NCBI RefSeq assembly: GCF_017562075.2
Contig: NC_054082.1
Location: 6,047,550-6,111,549 of the forward strand
DNA from: Anopheles merus
Taxonomy: Eukaryota; Arthropoda; Insecta; Diptera; Culicidae
Length of the DNA stretch: 64,000 bases
Direction of reading: 5' to 3'
The position numbers and the translations under genes are program-made. Shown one piece after another: positions 20,870 through 32,900 of this stretch. How positions within the stretch are numbered: position 1 is the stretch's first letter; every line of letters starts with the position of its first letter. A model generated the notes under the pieces. The model ran no database searches. It had not been told where the DNA came from and saw only the letters and a list, made by a program, of their open reading frames with translations.

Positions 20870-23800
20870 ACGACTACCAAGAAAAGATCACAATAAACCC
20901 CAATTCCTGCTCAAAGGGATGTGTTTGGGGATGGATTGCTTTCCCTTTTGAAGTCACTTCTGCGTAGTTATTTGCATACTTGCGCATTTCGAAGGGTGTC
21001 TCCCATCTCGTTTTTTAACGCAATTCGCATGCTTCGTTGTAGCTAAGCGTTGGAAAAAGCTTTGGAGCGTTTCATTCTACTTTATCGCTTCAAGTTCGAT
21101 TGCTCGATCGAGCCGATTCTCTACTGTGGGTGGCATACTGCAAACAAACTGGCATCCGTACAATGTATTTGAATGGCCTCACCAGACGTGGTACACACAA
21201 CGGGTACATGATGGGGACAACAACGCCGGGAAACATGCGGTTTCTGTCAACGTGCTTAGAACTACACATTTGCACAATGCATACCTTCTTGATCGGCTTG
21301 ATGGCACCTGCCCCAGAGTGGGGGCCTTTTGGGCAGCAAAGGGAGCGGAACCGGAGGGAGCTTACGTCAGTTCTGGCCCACTGTTCAATTGTCATCGGTG
21401 GCCGCTCGATTGTTAGTACAGTTTTATGAGCTCCACATGCCCGTCTACTACCGGTAATGCTCTTCTCCCCGCAATCATCGATTTACACTTACAGCGGCGA
21501 GTGCAATAATTGTTGAAATGATGTGCCCTCCGCGACATATAAATAGCGTTTTAAGTTGATATGGCCGTAGAGGTACGAGGGAAAGCAGAGCGGCCGGCTG
21601 GGTGTGGGGTATTAATCGCAAATAATGAGCCGCTAATGCGTCCTCCGCCACAACTATCTGCTGGAAGTACTAACACTGGCCCCGTGGGTGAAGCATTGCA
21701 CATTAACCTTTTGTTGCGGCGGCGGCTGGGTGATAAAAAACGGCGGGGTTTGAACTTAAAAGCAGTTTGTGGCATTTTCGATTGCAGGCAAAGTTTGATG
21801 TCGTTCGAGGTTAATCTGCTTCTGCTGTGCAGTGAGATATGTCGCAAAATGTCGTAAAACTGTTACACCATAATGAAGCGTTTGTTGCATTGGTGTGGCT
21901 CATTAGATGCATTGGTAGGAAGCAAATTGAAGGGAATTCCTTATTTTTATTTTTGGAGTCTGTAAAAAAAAAGGTCAACCTTACTTGCCTTTAATGCTGT
22001 CTTTCACTTCAAACGAGACCGCAAACGAGAGACCGCACGCACGTTTTGCGCTTCTCCCGCTGTCACTAATTAGCGTAATGAAATTCAAACTGTCTCCATA
22101 ATGACTGTTTGGGGCTTTGCTGTTTTATTGTTTAAATGTTTGAAGCGAAGCGAAGCGACAATGTTGTTGTATCAACACTTTAATAATGTGCTTTTTTTTT
22201 CTAAAGAACAGAACAACAGTCCATCCAGCAAGGGTTTTGTTGTGCTCCAAAAAACGGGGTGGAACTTGCTGCGGCAAAATCAAACCTTTGCTAAGATTGT
22301 GAACAAAAGGTTCTTCAAGGCAAACAGCAACCCTCCAGAGCACACCGAACGATTAGCTCGACCGAACCCTCTTGTCCACTTGCGTAAGGTTTGGGTCGTA
22401 AGATTAATCTATTTTAAATTGACACGTCCTCTTGACGCTTGCTCGCTATCCTTGTTTAATTCCTTGCTCGGCAGAGATTGGCCCGATGTGTGTGTGTGTG
22501 CGTGTGTGAATGTCTGTGTTGATTAAATCTTTAACCCTGATGTTTCATCTCAAAACGTTCGTGTCCTGAGGTCGATTAAGACACTTCGCATTGTTTGGCC
22601 GTAAGGGCCGCCAGCTCTCACTTCCTCAAGGTATCAATTCCCAGCACGAATACATCTCCCGTTCGGGCAAAACCTTCGGCGGTTGCGTGGTTCACCCCAT
22701 TCGTGGACAGTTCAGAAGTCATGCAATTGACTGGCCGTGTGCGTGTGTGCGTTTGCCCTCCGTGTGCACCGGGAGATGTGAGCACCTAATCGAGCGCTAG
22801 ACACGCGCCCGCGCCCTGCCCAACAATAAACGGCCTGTTTGGCCAAAGACAAAACTACGGCACGTTTCCTTCGTGTACCGTGCTTAATTCGACCCGAGGG
22901 TGACGATGACCGGGATGGCTGGTGTTGCTGCTGCTGCTGCTGCTGCTGCTCCCAGTTGTCTCAGTCTGCTCGTCCGGTCGGCAGTGGGGTCTATTCGCGC
23001 TCTGGCCAAACCACACCACACCACGAGAAAGGAAATTATCAATAAACGTAAATAAACCGGCCATACCTTGCGGTGGGTTGCGGTAAGAGAGATCGCTCCA
23101 AACGATCGCCGCCCCTGGTGCGCTTGTGTCTTACCGAACCCTGGGGTCCGTGTAATGGGGAGCTGGTGATCTCCTCGTCCTCAGTCACCATGTTAAGCTG
23201 ATAACGCTAAAGGCGGGCTAGAACATCAGCATTTGGGAGAGAAGAGAGGTTGGCGAGATGTCGATGTGCTTCTGGGATGTAGGTCGTCACCAATACGCCG
23301 ATGTCGGAGGGCGAAGGAAATTTGAGGCGGAAAGTGAAACACAAATATCTTAAGAAAAGGGGGGGGGACCAAGTGGTTACGAAACGCGGCCAAACAATGT
23401 CAAGAGCGAAAGTCACCTAAGCGTGCAAGTTTGTGTGTTCTAGTGTGGAGTTATCGTAGATCTCGTGTACTGATCCGCTTCCGATTTGTGACTAATATTA
23501 GGCCCTTTTAAACCTCTGAACCTCCTGAGGGGGTCTGAGCAAAACCGGTGCAACCGCGGAGGAAGTGGAAGTTGAATTCTTTCGCCCGCAAGCTCGGCAG
23601 CAAAATAGCAAACTGGCCGACCAACACCGGATGGTGGTTGGATTGAGGGAGAATTTGAAATTTAAATTTTCGTCTAACCAACTTAATGAACGGTGGCGAC
23701 GCGCGCCCGCGTTTTGTGTGTTTGACGGGAGCGGCCGCCAAGATGCCGCGGGGGACAAGGCACGGGAAAGGTAGAAGAGCATGGTCTAGTTTAGCCTTCG

Positions 23801-26640
23801 GGCGGCTGTTGATTTGATTTTTTGTTTCGCTTTAGTTTTGGTGAAGGGGGGGGGGGGGGGGGGGGGCCCCGCAGGGGTGATTCGCTCGGTCGGATTTATG
23901 ATTATGAACAAGAAATCCGTTTATGTTGTTTGGGAAGATAGCAAGCCGGCAGGGAAAATGAGTGGCCCAGTGGGTGCCCCTCGGGTGCTGAAGACATGGC
24001 AGGAGCAGGCATTAAACTTTTCCTGGAATGCCGTCGCTAAACGTGCCAAAGTATGCGATTAGGAGCAAATTATTTCCCAACGAAATTCAAAGCTTCGCAA
24101 GGAGCGGCGAGAGCTTTGGACATGGTGCCAGGCGGTGGCACGGCTATTAGCTGTCTATTAATTAGAGTTTATTGGATTACCAAAATGCTTACCATCCATC
24201 CATCCCCCCCAAAATCTGACAGAGCGGTAGCCTGTGAAGCGTCGGAAAATGATACGCCATTCAGCGGTTAAAATCCAATCAAAGGTGAAAAACTTTGCCA
24301 ACCAATCGAACCGACTATGGAAAACGGGGTTTAAACGGGTGTCCCACTTTGGCAATTTAACGCGAGCTCTTTAACGCCTTAACAACCGGACCATAACTGT
24401 AAACGGCGGTCGATAGCGCCCGATAATCTGGCAACGCTTTGCAACAGTCGATGCTACTGGCCGCGCACGGATGGCGTAACTGGCGCCATTAGCATGGTTC
24501 GTTTCCTTGTGCCCAATTCGCGCTAGATTGCAATTGCGTTTGCCTAGAAGGACGTTCGCCAAAGTTTATCATCACCATCATCATCATCATCATCATCATC
24601 CACCAGAGCTCACCTCTAAGGGGGAAGGCGCGTTGTACCTGCGGCATTTGAGGCTGATTGAGCCGCAGCTTGTGTTTGTCTCGTTTGTCGATAAATCGTA
24701 CCACCTTTTCGCGAACCGCCGGCACGATCGTTGGCAATAGAAGGTGAGGGTTTGCCATTTATGGGCTTTGCGCGAGCGCGCCTGAGAGCACCAAGAACGT
24801 AAATAATGATGAATGCTGTGGACGCGAATTTGCTTGCCGATATTGTAAACCATTTATTAAAGCGCCGCCGTCCGCGCCGGATGTTGTTAGCGTTTGTTGA
24901 CGATGCAATTCGGTTTGGCTTTTCGACTTTTGAGCGAGTGCCAAACAAACAGCGCACAAACGGCATATTACTCAACCTTGTCCAAACAACAAACGCGGAT
25001 CAACACGCGTACCATCCAGGTCAGGCCTCCCAGGACCAGAACTCCGAACGGTTTGGAAGGTACACACTGCTTCTATGCAAACGGATTTATGGTTGGGGGG
25101 CGGCAAAAAAGCGCCTAGTGGCAGGTCCAAATAAAAAAAAATTGTGATCTACACACGGATGAGGCTGTGTGTGCACCAAACTTGCACACAAACATCAGGC
25201 TCTAATGGTGTGTGAGCGCGCAATTTCATCGCCACAGGCCAAACACACTGCAGAAAACATTCAGTTGTTGTTGGGGCGTGAGTGTTACGCGGGGCGACGG
25301 GTCCATGCTTGTTCATGTTGCCCTTTTTCGTTTATTTCGTTTGTAAACTGTGCGCTTTTTTGTGCTCAGAAATCAACCGTTAACCTCCAGGTACGGTATG
25401 GGGTTATAAAATGGGGAAACCCATCATGTGCACACATTCACGCTTTCTCCCTTGGCTGTATCGTGTTGATGACTGTGAGAACCTAAAAGCACTCCCCAGG
25501 TTCGGTGGTTCTCGGAACGATATAGTACAACAACATGCACACAGAGTTTCAGGTGTCACCGAGAGCACACCAACGAACGAACGTTAGAAGGTTCACATAG
25601 AGTGGGTCAAAGCAAAGGGCTAGTGTCCGTATGAAGAGGAGCTTTGATTGGATTGAGAAGTAATGTTTCAACTAAACAGTTCCAATACCTTCAACTAATT
25701 CAATAAACATAACCATTAATTGATGACGACGCCGGAGGACATTTCCCGTAAACTTCTAACTTAATTTGGGAAGCAATCAAACATACACAGCAATGATATT
25801 TGCTGAGATTTGAACCAGTGACTTATCCGTCGCCAAATCCTCACCGTATCGACTGCTCCATTCGAGGCAGGCGCTGGAAGCACACTATAAATTCGTACAG
25901 TATCGTCCTCGCCAAGCGCTCTCGGTTGTCAATAACTTCGCACCGGCCCTCACTGTCGTCCGCTGGCTACGGTCCACCATATGGAAGAAACGTTGCAAAA
26001 GCCTTATCGAGCAGGCAGGCTGGCACCAACAGGCACAGCAACAGGTAGTTTTTTTCGCAACCTGTAACGGCAGCAAATCGGTCAGTTAGCCAGCCAACTG
26101 ACGGGGTTCGTTTCGATTAAACGGACACGGGATTGGCATATAAAGATGGGTAAGGTTGTGCCTGTTGGTCGATGGTGTGCAAGTGTGTGCACTGTGTGAT
26201 ACCTGAGCGGATGGCACTTGGACGTATGGATGCAAATAAAATGCAAACCCGGTACGATATGCCCTTCCTTCCCTCGTGCTGGGAGAGATGGGGTTGGGCC
26301 AGTATTTAATCAACATGTTATTGCTGGAAAGAGCAGCCGGGCGACGGGTCTTACAGACCGGAAGAAACCGACAAAAAGGGGGCGAAGCGAATGGAGTAGG
26401 TAAGAGGGGGGGAGTATTATGTTGACAGACTCTGGCCTTTTCCTCTCTTCGCGTGGCACATAAATAATGGATGAGTGTGTGTGTGAGTGTGTAGTTTGTT
26501 TGAATTTAATCGGTGGTGAGCAAAAAGAAATAACAACGCCTCTCCTGTGTGTGTACCTTAGGACGAGGCGAGTGAAGATGCGACAAACACACACACACAC
26601 ACACCCATACCATGCAGTGTGTGATGGATGGACTGCTCCC
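20870..26640. other. Non-coding region
   Basis: No gene is identified. It holds a CTG repeat (about 22926-22950), a G21 tract followed by CCCC (23846-23870), an ATC/CAT repeat (about 24571-24600) and several AATTAATT motifs. Open frames of 60-120 codons occur on both strands but lack convincing starts or splice partners. Confidence 0.5.
23846..23866. repeat. G21 homopolymer
   Basis: An uninterrupted run of 21 G residues followed by CCCC. It belongs to the window's set of long G/C homopolymers. Confidence 0.95.
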
Positions 26641-26646
26641 GATGCT

Positions 26647-26901
26647 TCACGACGATGCTTGATAGTTTCGCGGAGATGATAACGACCGGCGACGGTAAAC
26701 ATTATCGCAACAACGGATAGTGGCCGCCAAACATCGTTTGCTGCTGCTGCTGCCGGAGCGACCGCGCACTATCAGCTCGTTTACAATCAATTTCTTCTGA
26801 ATCGGTTCTCCGGGGTTCTCCGGCTGCGATGACGACGAAGATGATGATGATGATGATGCGGTCAATCCTGCCAGGGGCTGGAACACAACGGTTGCATCCA
26901 T
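26647..26901 (-). CDS. Hypothetical 84-aa ORF, low support
   Basis: An ATG with good context (gcc-ATG-G) opens an 84-codon frame. The product begins MDATVVFQPLAGLTA, then has a run of about ten Ser encoded by an ATC/TCN-type repeat, then EPIQKKLIVNELIVRGRSG, a second Ser stretch and a basic C-terminus. There is no signal peptide or recognised domain. The non-repeat parts look more protein-like than neighbouring frames, but the frame includes a simple repeat and could be chance. It could also be a first exon whose donor is not obvious. Confidence 0.2.
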   Translation of the reverse strand: MDATVVFQPLAGLTASSSSSSSSSSQPENPGEPIQKKLIVNELIVRGRSGSSSSKRCLAATIRCCDNVYRRRSLSSPRNYQASS

Positions 26902-29900
26902 GGCGAGCGAGCGATGCACCGTGACCTTGGAAACATTTATGCAGTTGCGCTGGATGGGAAGGATGGTTTCCGATGTAACACGGAGAGTAGTGTGTATCGT
27001 TTGTCGTTACAGCTTCATTCCCAGCATTTGTATTTGTTTACCTTTGGCAGAGCGTTCCTTAGGTGGCACCCAGAGCCAGGACAGGTGAGCGGACAGTTAT
27101 TGTTGTGCAAGGTTTCTGCCTACCTTGTGACTGTTTTGCTAAATCGCTCACTTACTTTGTTGTTTGCTGTAAGGATTATCTCCGTGTAGGAAAGATGTGC
27201 TGTATTGTCGTATTTTTTTTTGTTCAACAAAATATGTGATGTAAAAAAATGAGAGATTTATATCAAACGAGATTACCAATATCGCCGGAAACACGAAGAA
27301 ACTAAAAAATCTGTGCTAACAGTTTTGCATGCTACTGCCGTTTCATTCATGCTTTTGTTTGGACCAAAAAAAAATCTGCATACTGGCCAAAATGGACTGA
27401 CCGTGGGTCGAGAATGTGGGGCAAAAACAATTCGCCGGCGTTAATAGGCACTTCAAACGCGCTCAACCGTGGAAGATTTAGGCGGCATGGGTACAGTCGG
27501 AAACGGAAACGCGCACTGTGCGCTGCGCCCTGTTGCGTAAAGCTGAAGCGCAGCCGTGAATTCTGGTAGCAAATATTTACCATACCGGAAAATATGCAGC
27601 ACAATACAGGCACACGACACACGTCCATCCGCAAGGTTCATTGATGTCAACAAGGCAGCATTACAAAACGTCGGGGGGCACAAGCGCCGAGGGCCGGGAG
27701 GGAGCCAATTAAAGGTGAACAACAGCGCTGGGATGGTGCCGTACTTGTCACCAGCTCTCGGGTGTTTCTTCTATGGGTGAAACGTAAAAATCGGCCAATT
27801 CAACAGGGCCGTCCATCCGTCCGGCCGACCGACCTGTACATTGGGCTGGTTTTAATGAACGGACATCCAATTATTCGCGTACATGGATATTTGCGTAATA
27901 AAGCGGTGCCTGCCTGCCTGCCTGCCTGGTTTGTGAGCTTTACTATTTTGCACCTCTCTGTCTGACCTCTGTCAATTGGTACCGTTTGGTCGGTTTTCAG
28001 TTGTTGTTTTTTTTTTTGTACACTTTGGCTGATATTTGGCTTTCACAATGCTATGGAAAGATTTTTGGAGTGGTTCACTAAAATTCCTCACCTTATATAT
28101 TCCTCACCCAGTCGCCACAGTACGGCGCATGCAATTAATTAGTGCAGCAGCAGTGAAGCAGCATTCCGCCATTAATTTCCATTTGCTCTGCTCGTATCGC
28201 TTTTAATCAATGAATATGCCTCGCGCCTTTTGGCACGTGACAATGGGAGGCGGCCTTCCGGTGGAAAAGCGCCAATAGGATTATTCAATGTGTCAATGGT
28301 GGGACAGTTGATGTGGCATAGAAAAAATGCTTTTTAAATCACGTACGTAATTCGTTAAATAAACGAACATGTATGATTAAGAAGGTCGCCTTTATCCATT
28401 GAAAGGTTTGATCAGGCTGTTTGGCGCTGTCAGTAATAGAGAAGGGTATTCAACATTCTTGACCTGTTTTGGAATAATTTCAGCTGGAAACACTACCAAT
28501 ACTTAGCATTTGCATTTCAGCTACTAAAACAACACTATGAGACAGTTCGCTGTTTAGTTGATTCTGGGTTGTTTTGTTCTTGTTCATTCCACCGTTTGTT
28601 TCCAGCGTTCATTTCGCCAATCTGCATCTGCTCAATCCTCGGTACCGCCTGCTTGCTATTGCTGGTTCCTTGTTGGCCTTGCCTTGCGCCTGTGTGTAGC
28701 GTTCTGTGTGCCGCATGCAAAGCAAAGCAAAAAGCGTACAGAGAAGCGAATCTACGAGATGATGGTAATTTGCCTTCGCGATGGGATTGGGGTGCTTGCT
28801 GTGCACACCGATGAGCATAAATTGCATATTGATTGTTAACGAGCCGGTAAAGGGAAGCTGGCCCAGGGGTAAAGAACACTGGACGTAGATGGGGTTTTAC
28901 TGCTCTGCTGTCCAGCTCCTGCTTCGTGTTTCGTACCCGTGCCCCAAGGCCGAGGATGAAATATTAATTACAAATCTTTCTTCTCCTTGGGCACCTCCTC
29001 GTGGTGTTCCTGAAAGGGTTTATGCAATTTGCCCGGACGAAGAGCCATCGTGCCTGGTACCCCACAGGCACCTTGTGCTCCACCAGAGCAGCAACAGGTT
29101 GGGGAAAGGATGGCGCGTTAAAGTTGGTTACGTTTACAGCGCGCAAAGCTGTTGCTGTTTTCAAGTGTCCTTGTAGTCGTTGGCTAATGAGAGCGGATGC
29201 TGCTAAAAAGGGGGATTTGCTGGGTTTGTGCCATTTGTCAGTAATATCTTAAAGGAAGAAGCATCGGGGCCTGAGCTGTTGTTGGGTGTAGCATATATAC
29301 ATGTAAAAGGATCTCTCTTCGAAGGAATTAGCATCCCCAAGTGTTGAGAACGAATTTATCCAATTAATGGCGTGCAATCTTACAACAAACTTTATGTACA
29401 TAAAATCGTCCTACAATGTAAGCATTACTGTTCCAGCACTCACCAATGCGCGCGATGTTATACCATCCATCTTTGCATAAACGCTTAAGACACTGTAATT
29501 ACTAAACGATTCCTACAAAAACAACCCATCAAAGCGACATTAGTCATCGGGATGTGGCTGACTGAGCACAGCCCCTTTATCATGCGCTTATCGTAACTGC
29601 GCAAAAAAGCGATGCTTATAAATTATGTACACGCTTTAACCGTTTTTTTAAGCGCAACAAAAGCACTGAAATTACTTCTACAGCCGGGGTACTGTTTGTG
29701 CAGCGCTGACAGGCAAACCTATTAAGAACCTTGAAACAACAGTTCGGTGAAATTCGGTGTTTGGGAATTTTTTGGCGAACGCCCTCGGTACTAGGAATCG
29801 TAAGCACAACAGCAACTCCGCCCTTCGCTGCCAGCAACGCCCAACAGGGGTCCCATGTGATCCGTTCAGCCCCAAAAAAGGGGCTAATGTTTGGAAGATT

Positions 29901-32900
29901 GCTTTCTTCCAGTGAACGAGCTGTTTCGTTGCTTGTTTTTCACCACTCGTGTGTCGTATTGGGACAGAGTACGAGTTTGTAGCTGTTGGGGAGGAACTTT
30001 TTCTGCAACATCGGCAGCAGGTGATTTAGTTCGTTCAGAAAAAGCGCCCGTCATTGTCTTCCTTTCGAAACCCCCCCCTCCCCCCACCTTGCCCATTTTG
30101 GTGAGGGTGCCAACCGATCGAGCCAGTCCGGCGGAGTTTAAGCTCCTTTCAGCTCCGGTTGATTAAATGCATCGCCATAAATCATAGCTTCGCCGGGTGG
30201 AGTGAGAGAACGCTCGCGGAGTCTGGGCGCACCTGAAACGCGCCGTCAACGTGTGTCTCTGCCTGGGTGACTTTGTAACTTGTTCAGAGGTAAGGAGTTT
30301 GGTCGTAAATCAGGTCAACCCGTTAGTCATTTTAATCGCTTGCGAAGGGGAGTAAATTTGCATGGCAGAAAAATTGACACCGGGTGACACGCGGTGGACG
30401 GACAGCCAGCCAGCTAGCTAGCTTGCCGAACGGAGGTTAACGCACTGCACTGGTGGATAGTGAAGGTCGCGCCGAGACACGTGGTTCAGTTTTGGGTAAT
30501 GTCATCCGTTATGGGCATGTCTTGAGTCGATCGTTCGGCATGTCTAAAGTTATGGTAATGGGATCGTAATGAGTTTTTTGTTTGGTTGGACCCGTCATGG
30601 AACTAGCTGTGGGTGGGTGTGAACATGGTGCGATTTAGGCCGGGTTAGCTGTTTGTTGGGGTCATAAAGAAGGGGAATGTTTTCATTGTATAATAGCTCC
30701 ACTTTATCGATGTGTTTGTCGATACATTTGTCGGCTTTGTTGCATTACAAATTTGTAAACTATCTTGTTGTTTACTTGGGAACAGTATACCAGTTTTGTT
30801 GTAAATATTTTGACAAGAACTTGTTAAAACAGTATAACACGAAAGAATATAAACACTCGATTGTCCCTGCGAAGTCATCGCGTTTTGAATGTAATTGCCC
30901 TCACGATGTAAACTACCAGCACCATGTGTGTACCTCACATTGTTAAATATTTATTATTTACGATGCATTTTATCTTATTGAGCAATTATTAGCATACAGC
31001 GGAGCGCCAATCACGGCATCAAAATAGGGCTCGTTTATTATGGATCGCCACTCGTAAACGTTTAAGTGGCTGCGTACACTCATTTATATGCTCTTTATAG
31101 CCCAACCTAATCAATAACCACCGGCGGCCATTTGGTGTGCCACCCCCTCGAGTCGTGGATAGGATAAGTGCGTCGATCAATTGTCGTCTTGTTGAGCGAG
31201 AAACAAGACTTCAGAGCAAACATTTGATTAACTTGTTAACGTGCCACGCCACCACCACCACCACCACCTAATCCGTCCCGACAATGCCCGTTAGCCGCCT
31301 GGGCGACGTGTGAACATTGTGCGCTGAGTTGTGTCTTGTGTTTTTCGTCCTGTTTGGTGGCGGTGGAGCAATGGCAGCAGCAAGACCCAGCAAAGCTTTC
31401 ATGCACGAGCCACTTACCAGTGTCGTTTCGTCTGGCAGCGTCGCACCGGTGCATTAATTAGAGCTCAAGATGCCGTCTCGGTGCGTGCGTCGTCCTATGC
31501 GGAGCGACAAGTAGCGGGGGTAAGCGCCGTGGTAAAAGGTGAACTGTCGCACATGGTGAACCAGTTCTCCGCTCAGAGAGTTTTGGGAAGGAAGGTGTAG
31601 CACGAGAAGTCAACTTTGAGGCTTGCATAATTACACGCAAGCTTGCTGTGTTGTTTGTGCTGTGCGACTGAGGCTGACCGTAGACGACGGGTCTGATAAG
31701 GGTTTTGAGGTGTACGGTCGAAAACTCTCGGCCACCACCACCACCACCACCACGGCGACCATGTGTGTGCATAATCGAGACGGATTTTCAAGTTGCTCGA
31801 CTCAGCCGCCAAGGGGAGTCGGAACTAGTTCGCCGCTCGATATGGCCATAAACTGCATTGTAAGAGGGCAGTAGCAGTAGTCACCCCAAAACACCCTACC
31901 TTGGGCTAACCTTGACCAAGAGAACTATCCACCGCGCGAGGAGTGTTTGACTGGGACGGAGTGCCTTTCTTGGGGTTGGTGGCGGTGCACTTGAGTGGTG
32001 GACCCGTTCGCAAACACGGTGCGTAAATACTCATGGCAAACGGGCAGCACTGACAGCAACCTCTCCCCCCCCCCCTCACGGCAAAGGTCACTGTGTGTGC
32101 AGCGGTCTTGTGTTGTCTCGGGTGCTCTCTAAACGCTTCAATGTACGCCCAACCACCCATCCAGCGGTGGAAGATTTCTGCAGTTTGCTCGAGCATGGAG
32201 GAAAACATAGATTTTCCATTTACTTGCAACCACAGAGTCGTGTTGATGGGGGGAATGAAGTTATTTTCTGCTATCTTGATAGTAGTGCAGCAGCACCAAT
32301 TTGAAGCCTTCCGGAGTGCATTTTTATTTACAAAAGCAAATTTACTTTGAAGTTCGACAACATGCAATTAGTAGTAGTCTTTAGATTGGTTTTTTGGAGG
32401 CGCAGTCGTTCGTACTTCCGTGTAAATGTAATTAAAATTACGTTTATTTCCGGAGGAAGAGCACTATTTCAAGAGGAAAATAATGCAGTATGGTGTGGTG
32501 GTAGAGAAGAAGAGACGAAGGGCTTTTTTATTTTTGTGTAAGCGTTTACACGTTGCAAGTCAAGACCAGTTTAAACATGGAAAAAGGCGTAGATATTCGT
32601 TGCAATCGAGAGTTGAACTAAGCGCTTGTGTGTTGTTGCCCGTTACACTTACCATGTTCACTATGAGGGACGCATCGTTAAGGATTGCTTAATTCCAATA
32701 TGATGTTCAGATACTATTTCTGTCTCTTGTTTTTTTTACACTGTTCCAATCCATTGCTTTGATTGATAAGAGGCCACATTGGCAAAATGGGATGTATAAG
32801 CAGCGCCAGCATAATTTCGAAACTGTGCCGGAGAAACAAACGGTGAAACAAATCATTATCGCATCGTCATTTTGCATGCGTTATGACAATTGTTACATGC

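Noticed and set aside
25800..25880. B-box-like GGTTCAAATCT on the minus strand with a weak A-box-like sequence
   Set aside because: The A box does not fit the consensus and no cloverleaf can be drawn.
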